This document shows positions 1 to 5,487 of a DNA stretch of 5,487 nucleotides, piece after piece (within the stretch, counting starts at the first letter, position 1; each line of letters opens with the position of its first letter). The stretch comes from an uncultured Lacibacter sp. (GTDB lineage: Bacteria; Bacteroidota; Bacteroidia; Chitinophagales; Chitinophagaceae). Below the pieces are notes generated by a model. It did not search any database. It had not been told where the DNA came from and worked only from the letters and a program-made list of their open reading frames with translations. The stretch is taken from positions 1 to 5,487 of the forward strand of contig NZ_CAMLGT010000250.1 in assembly GCF_946479605.1 (NCBI RefSeq), in the 5' to 3' direction. Both the position numbers and the translations under genes were made by a program.

Positions 1-10
1 ACAATATTGT

Positions 11-41
11 AAAAAGGCTTACGGATCGTAGGCCTTTTTTT
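11..41. terminator. Intrinsic terminator hairpin, probably bidirectional
   Basis: Bases 11-23 pair with 27-39 around a GAT loop. The stem is 13 bp, with one G·U wobble (19 with 31), and a run of seven T follows at 35-41. The stem begins with five A, so the minus strand also ends in a T run and the hairpin could stop transcription from both sides. Bases 1-6 (ACAATA) can also pair with 41-46 (TATTGT), extending the structure. It most likely ends an unseen upstream gene and insulates the his operon. No histidine-rich leader ORF accompanies it, so I do not call it an attenuator. Confidence 0.75.
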
Positions 42-57
42 ATTGTCTGAATCAAAC

Positions 58-134
58 GACCTGACAGGTTAAGCTCACTTTTGTAAGATTGAAATAAACT
101 TAACTCTTACCTCACTGAATTAACCTGTCAGGTC
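58..134. repeat. Long inverted repeat upstream of hisG (REP-like or operator pair)
   Basis: Bases 58-72 (GACCTGACAGGTTAA) are the exact reverse complement of 120-134, a perfect 15-bp inverted repeat with a 47-bp spacer. Inside the spacer GTAAGA (83-88) pairs with TCTTAC (105-110), so the whole block could fold as a two-tier hairpin with nearly equal internal loops. Each arm is itself a near-palindrome, ACCTG-N-CAGGT (59-69 and 123-133), with centres 64 bp apart. No T run follows, so it is not a classical terminator. Similar CCTGACAGG palindromes are, from memory, common intergenic repeats in Bacteroidota. A pair of operator sites is the alternative. It ends 25 bp before the hisG start. Confidence 0.7.
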
Positions 135-159
135 ACACTTAAAGCACAACAAAACAATT

Positions 160-1077
160 ATGATGCAGGAAAAAAAATACACACCGCTGAGTGAATTAAG
201 TGGTGGCAGCAGCGACAAACCGGCAAAACTCCGTATCGCTATCCAGAAAAGCGGACGACTCTACGACGATTCAGTAAAACTCCTGAACGAATGTGGTATT
301 GAATTACGCAACGTTAAAGACCGTTTGAAAACAGAAAGCGACACCTTTCCGATGGAAGTGTTTTTCTTACGTGATGATGATATACCACAATACGTGGAAG
401 ATGGTGTAGCCGATATTGGTATTGTGGGCGAGAATGTGTTGTTTGAAAAAAACAAAAAAGCAGAGATTGTTGAAAAACTCGGCTTTGGCAAATGCCGCTT
501 GAGTTTAGCCATTCCTCGTAGTGAAACCTATCAAGGTGTACAAAGCTTAGATGGTAAACGCATTGCCACCAGCTATCCGTTTTTGGTGAATGAGTTTTTG
601 AAGAAAAACAACATCAGCGGCGAAGTACACGAGATCAGCGGCAGTGTGGAAATTGCTCCCGGTATTGGTTTGGCCGATGTGGTGGTTGACCTGGTGAGCA
701 GTGGTTCTACCCTGTTCATGAATGGACTGAAAGAAGTGGAAACCATTCTGCAGTCGCAATCGGTGCTCATCAAAAACAATAAACTCAACAAAGACCAGGA
801 AATACTGTTAGATAAATTGCTCTTCCGTATCAAAGCGGTGAAGAAAGCAAAGCGTAACAAATATGTCTTGATGAATGCACCAAACGAAAAGTTGAGTGAG
901 ATCATTGCACTTCTTCCCGGTATGCGTAGTCCAACTGTGTTGCCATTAGCAGAAGGCGGCTGGAGCAGTGTACACAGTGTATTGAGCGAAGATGAGTTCT
1001 GGGAAAAAATTGAACAGTTGAAAGCAGCAGGTGCAGAAGGAATTTTGGTGGTGCCGATTGAGAAGATGGTGATGTAA
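160..1077 (+). CDS. hisG: ATP phosphoribosyltransferase, long form (HisG)
   Basis: Catalyses the first, committed step of histidine synthesis in the cytosol: ATP plus PRPP gives N1-(5-phosphoribosyl)-ATP. The 305-aa product has the HisG start signature LRIAIQKSGRL at residues 24-34, the GIVGENV segment near 87-93, and the PRPP-binding loop DLVSSGSTLFMNGL at 177-190. Residues of about 225-305 form the C-terminal ACT-like domain that in long-form HisG carries histidine feedback inhibition, so no HisZ partner is expected. About 23 residues precede the usual family start, and no ATG, GTG or TTG lies in frame between the first two ATG codons and the conserved core, so 160 is kept. No Shine-Dalgarno is seen, only an A-rich leader. 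It is the first gene of the visible operon, 193 bp before hisD. Confidence 0.96.
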   Translation: MMQEKKYTPLSELSGGSSDKPAKLRIAIQKSGRLYDDSVKLLNECGIELRNVKDRLKTESDTFPMEVFFLRDDDIPQYVEDGVADIGIVGENVLFEKNKKAEIVEKLGFGKCRLSLAIPRSETYQGVQSLDGKRIATSYPFLVNEFLKKNNISGEVHEISGSVEIAPGIGLADVVVDLVSSGSTLFMNGLKEVETILQSQSVLIKNNKLNKDQEILLDKLLFRIKAVKKAKRNKYVLMNAPNEKLSEIIALLPGMRSPTVLPLAEGGWSSVHSVLSEDEFWEKIEQLKAAGAEGILVVPIEKMVM

Positions 1078-1079
1078 CC

Positions 1080-1113
1080 CCAAGCCCCCTCCGCCCTCTG
1101 AAGGGGGAACTGG
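1080..1113. repeat. C/G-rich intergenic hairpin after hisG (REP-like)
   Basis: CCCCCT (1085-1090) pairs with AGGGGG (1102-1107) across an 11-base loop, and CCA (1080-1082) can pair with TGG (1111-1113) beyond a small asymmetric internal loop. The block starts two bases after the hisG stop and is far more GC-rich than the surrounding A/T-rich spacer. No T run follows, so it is unlikely to be a full intrinsic terminator. Its style matches scattered palindromic repeats seen in Bacteroidota intergenic regions. It could protect the hisG mRNA end or reduce read-through into hisD. Confidence 0.6.
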
Positions 1114-1191
1114 TAGCATCAAAAGTGGTCATAAGCATCTTTAACTTTCAAAGAGATTGAATTGCGTCTTTACTTGTATAATTGAACAGCT

Positions 1192-1208
1192 TTGTTCCAT
1201 AGGAACAA
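1192..1208. repeat. Perfect palindrome TTGTTCC-ATA-GGAACAA before hisD
   Basis: Bases 1192-1198 and 1202-1208 are exact 7-bp complements around a 3-base centre. The 18 bases 1195-1212 recur at 1248-1265 with 14 identities, and all four differences are transitions, so a second, degenerate copy lies directly against the hisD start. The palindrome could be a binding site for a dimeric regulator or, more likely, part of a dispersed repeat family. There is no T run after it. Confidence 0.6.
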
Positions 1209-1247
1209 CTGATGGGTAGAAAAATAAATGCAAACAAAAACGTTTCG

Positions 1248-1265
1248 TTTCGTAGGAACGATTGA
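1248..1265. repeat. Second degenerate copy of the TAGGAAC element
   Basis: This copy matches 1195-1212 at 14 of 18 positions, 53 bp away, sharing the core TAGGAAC and a trailing TGA. The DNA palindrome has decayed, but CGTTTC (1241-1246) can still pair with GGAACG (1255-1260) in RNA through one G·U wobble. It ends five bases before the hisD ATG, so a folded form would lie within the hisD translation start region. Confidence 0.45.
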
Positions 1266-1270
1266 GAAAT

Positions 1271-2563
1271 ATGCAGATCATAAAACATCCAAAGAAAAGT
1301 GAGTGGAGCAAATTGCTCAAGCGTCCGGCTATTGAAGCAGCCTCGCTGGAGGCAAGTGTTACCAATATTCTGCACGAAGTAAAAGCAAGCGGTGATGAAG
1401 CATTAAAACGCTTTGCTACCATCTTCGACAAAGTATCTGTTACAGAATTACAGGTAACCAAAGAAGAAATTACTGCAGCAGAAGCATCGTTGAGCAAGGA
1501 GCTGAAAGAAGCCATTGCTCTTGCGAAGCAAAACATCGAAACCTTTCACCGCAAACAGGTAACTGCGGTTGAAAAAATTGAAACGATGCCCGGCGTTCTT
1601 TGCTGGCGCAAAACAGTAGCGATTGAAAAAGTGGGTTTGTATATTCCAGGTGGTACCGCTCCCCTGTTCTCTACGATTTTAATGTTGAGCATACCTGCAA
1701 AAATTGCGGGTTGTAAAGAAATTATTCTTTGTACACCACCTGCTAAAGACGGCACAATCAATGCAGCTATTTTATATACTGCGAAACTTTCGGGTATTAC
1801 CAAAATTTTTAAAGTAGGTGGTGCGCAGGCCATCGGTGCGATGGCTTACGGTACACAAACCATTCCGCAGGTATATAAAATTTTCGGACCGGGTAACCAG
1901 TATGTTACTGCTGCCAAACAATTAGTGCAGAAAGATGGCGTTGCGATTGACATGCCTGCCGGACCAAGCGAAGTGTGTGTAATGGCGGATGATACAGCGA
2001 ATCCTGCTTTTGTTGCATCCGATCTGTTGTCGCAGGCAGAACATGGTGTTGATTCGCAGGTGTTGCTGGTAAGTACATCAGAACAAATGATCGATGCGGT
2101 GTTGAAAGCAACAGCAGAGCAACTGGAAGCATTGCCCCGTAAAGAATTTGCAGCAAAAGCATTGGAGAACAGCAAGGCAATATTGTTACCAACTGTCCAC
2201 GAAATGATCGAACTGGTGAATGAATATGCAGCCGAGCATCTCATCATCAGTTGTAAGGATGATGAAGCCATTGCAGAACAGATCGTCAATGCTGGCTCCA
2301 TCTTCCTCGGCAACTATTCACCGGAAAGTGTGGGTGATTATGCAAGCGGCACCAATCATACCTTACCAACTAACGGTTATGCAAAAGCATACAGCGGTGT
2401 AAGTGTAGATAGTTTTGTAAAGAAGATCACTTTCCAGAAATTAAGTAAAGAAGGATTGCAACAGATTGGCAAAGCAGTGGAGCTGATGGCAGAAGCAGAA
2501 GGATTACAGGCGCATGCGGAAGCGGTGAGGAAGAGAACACAGGATATAGAAGATAGAAGTTAG
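1271..2563 (+). CDS. hisD: Histidinol dehydrogenase (HisD)
   Basis: Zinc enzyme that carries out the last two steps of the pathway, NAD-dependent oxidation of L-histidinol through the aldehyde to L-histidine. The 430-aa product is full length (E. coli HisD is 434). Visible motifs are GLYIPGG (122-128), FGPGNQYV (205-212) and the signature from AIDMPAGPSEV into SQAEHGVDSQ. By alignment the zinc ligands are Gln255, His258, Asp356 and His415, and the catalytic pair is Glu322-His323, all at a constant offset of four from E. coli. I chose ATG 1271 because the family begins with an MxIIK-like start; an in-frame TTG at 1262 would add three residues. The last codons (residues 427-430) and the TAG stop lie within a 7-bp tandem repeat bordering the next gene, so the native C-terminal tip may have been replaced. 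Confidence 0.97.
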   Translation: MQIIKHPKKSEWSKLLKRPAIEAASLEASVTNILHEVKASGDEALKRFATIFDKVSVTELQVTKEEITAAEASLSKELKEAIALAKQNIETFHRKQVTAVEKIETMPGVLCWRKTVAIEKVGLYIPGGTAPLFSTILMLSIPAKIAGCKEIILCTPPAKDGTINAAILYTAKLSGITKIFKVGGAQAIGAMAYGTQTIPQVYKIFGPGNQYVTAAKQLVQKDGVAIDMPAGPSEVCVMADDTANPAFVASDLLSQAEHGVDSQVLLVSTSEQMIDAVLKATAEQLEALPRKEFAAKALENSKAILLPTVHEMIELVNEYAAEHLIISCKDDEAIAEQIVNAGSIFLGNYSPESVGDYASGTNHTLPTNGYAKAYSGVSVDSFVKKITFQKLSKEGLQQIGKAVELMAEAEGLQAHAEAVRKRTQDIEDRS

Positions 2564-2568
2564 AAGTA
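2548..2568 (+). repeat. Left 7-bp tandem repeat bordering the four-helix-bundle gene
   Basis: Three successive heptamers, AGAAGAT, AGAAGTT and AGAAGTA, fill 2548-2568. They overlap the end of hisD and include its TAG stop at 2561-2563. Bases 2549-2567 (GAAGATAGAAGTTAGAAGT) match the reverse complement of 2939-2957 at 17 of 19 positions, with an uninterrupted 10-bp pairing (2549-2558 with 2948-2957). This is the left arm of the inverted repeats that bracket the 119-codon gene. Confidence 0.8.
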
Positions 2569-2586
2569 ATACAACTTACCTTTTAT

Positions 2587-2946
2587 ATGGCAACAACGAC
2601 ATTTCAGGAACTAATTGTTTGGCAAAAAGCACATCAGTTTGTGTTGTCGGTTTATAAATACACCGAATCGTTCCCCAAATCTGAAACTTATGGTTTGAGT
2701 TCTCAATTCAGACGAGCCGCCGTTTCCATTGCCGCAAACATTGCTGAAGGATATAAGAAAAAAGGCAAAGCCGACAAAGCTCGTTTCTTTAACATAGCTC
2801 AGGGATCATTGGAAGAATGCCAATACTATCTGATATTATCTTCTGATCTCGGCTTTGGCGATGTGACCGATAAACAATTGCTTCTTAACGAAGTTTCAAA
2901 AATGCTGGAAGCATACATGAGCAAAATTCTATCTACTAACTCCTAA
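2587..2946 (+). CDS. Four-helix-bundle protein of the S23 / 23S rRNA intervening-sequence family
   Basis: A 119-aa protein, the normal length for this family. It shows the family pattern: FQELIVWQKAH at 6-16, an FP at 29-30 followed by Glu33, the central signature YGLSSQFRRAAVSIAANIAEG spanning 35-55 (with SQ, RRA and NIAEG the key parts), and AQGSLEE at 71-77, then helical segments to the end. No signal peptide or membrane segment is seen, so it should be cytosolic. The family was first met inside intervening sequences of bacterial 23S rRNA genes and shares its fold with Avd, the accessory protein of diversity-generating retroelements; its molecular job is unknown. It has no evident role in histidine synthesis. 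It sits 23 bp after hisD and 16 bp before hisC, flanked by inverted heptamer repeats; the right repeat encodes its last six residues (ILSTNS) and stop. Confidence 0.93.
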   Translation: MATTTFQELIVWQKAHQFVLSVYKYTESFPKSETYGLSSQFRRAAVSIAANIAEGYKKKGKADKARFFNIAQGSLEECQYYLILSSDLGFGDVTDKQLLLNEVSKMLEAYMSKILSTNS

Positions 2947-2961
2947 ATTCTATCTTCCTAA
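2927..2961 (+). repeat. Right 7-bp tandem repeat bordering the four-helix-bundle gene
   Basis: Five heptamers, TTCTATC, TACTAAC, TCCTAAA, TTCTATC and TTCCTAA, run from 2927 to 2961. The pattern also gives a 9-bp direct repeat (ATTCTATCT at 2926-2934 and 2947-2955). The consensus is the complement of the left array. The array encodes the end and stop of the four-helix-bundle gene and finishes one base before the hisC ATG (2963), so it occupies the whole hisC translation start region in place of any Shine-Dalgarno. Confidence 0.78.
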
Positions 2962-2962
2962 T

Positions 2963-4012
2963 ATGTTCGATTTAAATACATTACTCCGCTCTAACATCAA
3001 GACCCTTGTTCCCTACTCTTCTGCACGTGATGAGTTTCACGGTGAAGCGAAGGTATACCTCGATGCAAATGAAAACAGCATTGGTTCGCCTTTGGTGAAA
3101 TGGTACAACCGTTACCCCGATCCGTATCAACACAAAATCAAAGAAAAACTTTCGGCCATTAAAGGTGTCTCGCCAAAGCAGATTTTCATTGGTAATGGTA
3201 GTGATGAATGTATTGATTTGCTCTACCGTGCATTTTGTAACCCGGGTGTTGATAATGTGATCATTTGTCCGCCTACCTATGGTATGTACGAGGTAAGTGC
3301 CAACATCAACGATATTGAATTACGTAAAGCGCCGCTGCTCGACGATTTTCAGCTGAACCTTGCACATATGGAAACATTGGTGGATGAGCACACGAAAATC
3401 ATCTGGATCTGTTCGCCCAACAACCCAACAGGTAACAGCATCAATATTGCAGACATTGAAATGGTGTTAAACAACTTCGATGGCATTGTGGTGGTGGATG
3501 AAGCGTATATCAACTTCTCCCGTCAACGTTCTTTGGTAACACTGTTGGCCGATTATCCCAACCTCGTGGTCATGCAAACGCTGAGTAAAGCATGGGGACT
3601 GGCGGGTTTGCGTTTGGGAATGTCGTTCGCAAGTGAAGAAATTATCAGCATCTATAACAAAATCAAACCGCCGTACAATATCAGCGAAGCAGTGCAGGAA
3701 CTGGTGATCAAAGCTCTCGACAATATCGAAGATGTGAATGCCATGATCAAAGAACTGGTGAATGAACGCAAGCGACTGGAAGTGGAATTACCCAATCTTC
3801 CGGTTGTTGAAAAAGTCTATCCCAGCGATGCCAACTTTTTACTGGTGAAAGTAATTGATGCAAGAGGTATTTACGAATACCTTTTGGCGAAACAGATTGT
3901 GGTGCGTGACCGAAGCAAGGTAATTCTTTGCGAAGGCTGTTTGCGTATTACCGTTGGTACCGCTAAAGAAAACGATGAACTGCTGGAAGCACTCCGTTCA
4001 TTTATTGCATAA
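2963..4012 (+). CDS. hisC: Histidinol-phosphate aminotransferase (HisC)
   Basis: PLP-dependent class I/II aminotransferase that moves an amino group from glutamate to imidazole acetol-phosphate, giving L-histidinol phosphate. The 349-aa product is of usual length. Visible motifs are LDANEN (33-38), the cofactor phosphate and ring contacts around GNGSDE (77-82), SPNNPTG (151-157), VVVDEAY (176-182, Asp179 for the PLP nitrogen), the Schiff-base lysine Lys209 in LSKAWGLAGLRLGM, and the substrate-carboxylate arginine Arg328 in LRITVGT. ATG 2963 gives the expected MFDLNTLLR start. It follows the four-helix-bundle gene by 16 bp and is probably co-transcribed with hisG and hisD. Its start lies at the edge of the right heptamer array, so its translation could be affected if the two arms pair in mRNA. 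Confidence 0.96.
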   Translation: MFDLNTLLRSNIKTLVPYSSARDEFHGEAKVYLDANENSIGSPLVKWYNRYPDPYQHKIKEKLSAIKGVSPKQIFIGNGSDECIDLLYRAFCNPGVDNVIICPPTYGMYEVSANINDIELRKAPLLDDFQLNLAHMETLVDEHTKIIWICSPNNPTGNSINIADIEMVLNNFDGIVVVDEAYINFSRQRSLVTLLADYPNLVVMQTLSKAWGLAGLRLGMSFASEEIISIYNKIKPPYNISEAVQELVIKALDNIEDVNAMIKELVNERKRLEVELPNLPVVEKVYPSDANFLLVKVIDARGIYEYLLAKQIVVRDRSKVILCEGCLRITVGTAKENDELLEALRSFIA

Positions 4013-4027
4013 GAAAAGTTAACAGGC

Positions 4028-4049
4028 ATTTGCTGCGGGTGCAGTAAAT
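4028..4049 (+). other. Intergenic hairpin between hisC and the cytochrome gene
   Basis: ATTTGCTGC (4028-4036) pairs with GCAGTAAAT (4041-4049) around GGGT, a 9-bp stem with one G·U wobble. It sits 15 bases after the hisC stop and 30 bases before the cytochrome start. No T run follows, so it is not a typical intrinsic terminator. It could stabilise the hisC mRNA end or act as a processing site. Confidence 0.45.
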
Positions 4050-4079
4050 TCATTGCCTCAATCAACTATAAAACAAGAA

Positions 4080-4493
4080 ATGAAACAACTTTCAATTGCT
4101 ATTATTCTTACAGCCAGCATTGGTCTGTTTTCATTCAGCCTGCAACAGCCCAACTTAAAAGCTTCAATGGAGCGTGGTAAGAAAGTGTACAACGATAACT
4201 GTGCTGTTTGTCATTTGCAGGATGGTAAAGGCTTGCAGGGTTTAAATCCACCGTTGATCAAAACAAAACAGGTGGCAGGTGCAAAACCACAACTCATCAA
4301 TATTATTTTAAAAGGAATGGAAGAAGAGCTTACTATCAATGGTGAAACTTATTACAACCCCATGCCTGGACAACCTCATTTAACTGATCAGCAGATTGCA
4401 GATGTGCTCACGTATGTACGCAACAGCTTTGGTAATAAATACAGTTTGGTTACAGCTGCCGAAGTAAAAGCGGCAAGAGCAAAGATCAAATAA
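4080..4493 (+). CDS. Exported class I monohaem cytochrome c
   Basis: A 137-aa protein with an N-terminal signal peptide (Lys2, then a hydrophobic stretch over about residues 4-18; cleavage likely near 20-24) and a single haem c site, CAVCH at 41-45. Met95 in YNPMPG is the likely distal haem ligand. The order of CxxCH, NPPL, the PMPG methionine loop and a C-terminal helix (LTDQQIADVLTYVRNSFG) is that of small class I cytochromes c. It should act in the periplasm as an electron carrier; its partner cannot be read here. I chose ATG 4080 because it begins directly with the signal peptide; an in-frame TTG at 4053 would add nine residues ahead of it. It is unrelated to histidine synthesis yet lies between hisC (67 bp) and hisB (45 bp) on the same strand. 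Confidence 0.92.
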   Translation: MKQLSIAIILTASIGLFSFSLQQPNLKASMERGKKVYNDNCAVCHLQDGKGLQGLNPPLIKTKQVAGAKPQLINIILKGMEEELTINGETYYNPMPGQPHLTDQQIADVLTYVRNSFGNKYSLVTAAEVKAARAKIK

Positions 4494-4501
4494 CAGTTCG
4501 T

Positions 4502-4522
4502 AACCTTTGTTCAAACTTTGCA
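4502..4522 (+). promoter_or_regulatory. Possible internal promoter words upstream of hisB
   Basis: The short gap before hisB contains AACCTTTG (4502-4509) and AAACTTTGCA (4513-4522). Each differs by one base from the Bacteroidota -7 element TAnnTTTG. No convincing TTG-type -33 element sits at the usual distance upstream, which falls inside the cytochrome gene. If real, it would let hisB and later his genes be expressed independently of hisG. Confidence 0.3.
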
Positions 4523-4538
4523 TACAATCACAACAACA

Positions 4539-5487
4539 ATGTCAACAACACAAATAACAGGTAAACGGGTCTTATTTATTGATCGTGATGGTACGCTTAT
4601 TAACGAAGCACCACCCACCTATCAACTCGATTCGTTTGATAAACTCAGCTTTTATCCCGATGTATTCTTTTACCTGCGTAAAATTGCTGCGGAGCTGGAT
4701 TACGAACTGGTAATGCCCACTAACCAGGATGGTTTGGGAACTGCCAGTTTTCCGGAAGATACTTTTTGGCCTGTACACAATTTTGTTGTGAAGAGTTTAG
4801 CGAATGAAGGCATTGTGTTCAGCGATGTGTTGATCGACCGAACTTTCCCGCATGAAAATGCGCCAACACGCAAACCCGGCATTGGTATGTTTGGCAAATA
4901 CCTCAACAACCCGGAATACGATCTGGCGAATTCATTTGTCATCGGCGATCGTATTACCGATGTGCAGCTGGCAAAAAATCTTGGCTGTAAAGCTATCTGG
5001 ATGAACAACGATGCCAATCTGGGTGCAGCTGAAATACAAGACAAAGTAGCGGAGTTGCGTGCATCAACCATTACTTTGGAAACAGTACATTGGAAAGAAA
5101 TTTATGAGTTTCTGAAGCTGGGTTTGCGTACTGTGATACACGAACGCAACACCAACGAAACGAAAATAAAAGTAGAGTTGAATGTAGATGGCAGCGGCAA
5201 AGCAGTCATCAACACCGGCTTAGGCTTCTTCGATCACATGCTTGACCAGATTGCACGCCACGGCAAAATGGATCTCAACATTACTACGCATGGCGATCTG
5301 CATATCGACGAACATCATACCATTGAAGATACCGGGATTGCATTAGGCGAAGCTTTTGGTAAAGCCTTGGCCGATAAACGAGGAATGGAACGTTATGGTT
5401 TTGCGTTGCCGATGGATGAGGCCGATGCTAAAGTGCTCATTGATTTTGGCGGCCGTAACTGGATCGTCTGGAATGCAACGTTTAAAC
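4539..5487 (+). CDS. hisB: Bifunctional histidinol-phosphatase / imidazoleglycerol-phosphate dehydratase (HisB), partial
   Basis: The frame is open from ATG 4539 to the window edge: 316 full codons, 3' end missing. Residues of about 9-165 are a HAD-type histidinol-phosphatase, with DRDGT (15-19, Asp15 nucleophile and Asp17), TNQDGLGT (61-68), Lys112 in TRKP and GDRITD (136-141). Residues from about 197 on are imidazoleglycerol-phosphate dehydratase, with [18 protein letters not shown] (225-242) and metal ligands in DEHHTIED (257-264); the second DHH-containing half is cut off. Together they catalyse the dehydration before HisC and the dephosphorylation after it. The loop that carries four zinc ligands in E. 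coli HisB (C93, H95, C101, C103) aligns without gaps at 100-110 but has Asp, Thr, Ala and Thr there, so the zinc site is absent. The leader is A/C-rich with no Shine-Dalgarno. Confidence 0.95.
   Translation, partial: MSTTQITGKRVLFIDRDGTLINEAPPTYQLDSFDKLSFYPDVFFYLRKIAAELDYELVMPTNQDGLGTASFPEDTFWPVHNFVVKSLANEGIVFSDVLIDRTFPHENAPTRKPGIGMFGKYLNNPEYDLANSFVIGDRITDVQLAKNLGCKAIWMNNDANLGAAEIQDKVAELRASTITLETVHWKEIYEFLKLGLRTVIHERNTNETKIKVELNVDGSGKAVINTGLGFFDHMLDQIARHGKMDLNITTHGDLHIDEHHTIEDTGIALGEAFGKALADKRGMERYGFALPMDEADAKVLIDFGGRNWIVWNATFK

Noticed and set aside
1..159. Histidine attenuation leader or T-box before hisG
   Set aside because: There is no short ORF with a run of His codons and no T-box-like structure. 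The only terminator hairpin is about 120 bp upstream and fits the end of a preceding gene.
1177..1182. TATAAT in the hisG-hisD gap as a sigma-70 -10 box
   Set aside because: The best TTGAAT partner is only 14 bp upstream, and Bacteroidota primary promoters use TAnnTTTG rather than TATAAT. It is more likely chance in an A/T-rich spacer.
1262..1270. TTG 1262 as hisD start and TTG 4053 as cytochrome start
   Set aside because: ATG 1271 gives the family-typical HisD N-terminus, and ATG 4080 starts directly with a signal peptide. The TTG options add residues without support.
1846..2313. 155-codon open frame on the minus strand within hisD
   Set aside because: It lies fully inside a well-supported hisD, is rich in Ser and Cys without any recognisable motif, and is a mirror of hisD codon use. 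The same holds for the other minus-strand frames over hisG, hisC and hisB.
2577..2584. TACCTTTT just before the four-helix-bundle gene as a -7 promoter element
   Set aside because: It differs from TAnnTTTG at the last base and lies two bases from the ATG, leaving no leader, and I saw no convincing -33 element.
2587..2946. A diversity-generating retroelement based on the Avd-like fold of the four-helix-bundle protein
   Set aside because: No reverse transcriptase, template repeat or variable repeat lies in the window, and the flanks are his genes.

Overview
The window is the front part of a histidine biosynthesis operon, read entirely on the + strand. Its order is hisG, hisD, a four-helix-bundle gene, hisC, a small c-type cytochrome gene and hisB, which runs off the right edge. 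The hisG-D-C-B order with a fused bifunctional hisB, start sites without Shine-Dalgarno sequences, A-rich leaders, moderate GC, an S23-type four-helix-bundle gene and the style of the intergenic palindromes all point to a member of the Bacteroidota. The family Chitinophagaceae is my best guess. This placement rests on recognition and has not been checked by a search.

Layout: bases 1-159 hold a strong bidirectional-looking terminator hairpin, then a 15-bp perfect inverted repeat with a nested hairpin just before hisG. hisG (160-1077) encodes long-form ATP phosphoribosyltransferase. The 193-bp gap before hisD contains a C/G-rich hairpin and two related copies of a TAGGAAC-centred element. hisD (1271-2563) encodes histidinol dehydrogenase with every expected catalytic and zinc residue. 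A 119-aa S23/IVP-type gene (2587-2946) follows and then hisC (2963-4012), with only short gaps. Next come a hairpin, an exported monohaem cytochrome c (4080-4493), a 45-bp gap with promoter-like words, and hisB (4539 onward).

HisG commits ATP and PRPP to the pathway. HisC performs the transamination of imidazole acetol-phosphate, the two halves of HisB do the dehydration before it and the dephosphorylation after it, and HisD makes L-histidine. hisH, hisA, hisF and hisIE are not visible and would be expected further right.

The most interesting structure is around the four-helix-bundle gene. It is bounded on both sides by degenerate 7-bp tandem repeats (AGAAGWT type on the left, the complementary TTCTAWC type on the right). 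These form inverted arms matching at 17 of 19 positions. The left arm supplies the last codons and stop of hisD. The right arm supplies the last codons and stop of the four-helix-bundle gene and ends at the hisC start. It looks like a compact cassette inserted between hisD and hisC without breaking the operon.
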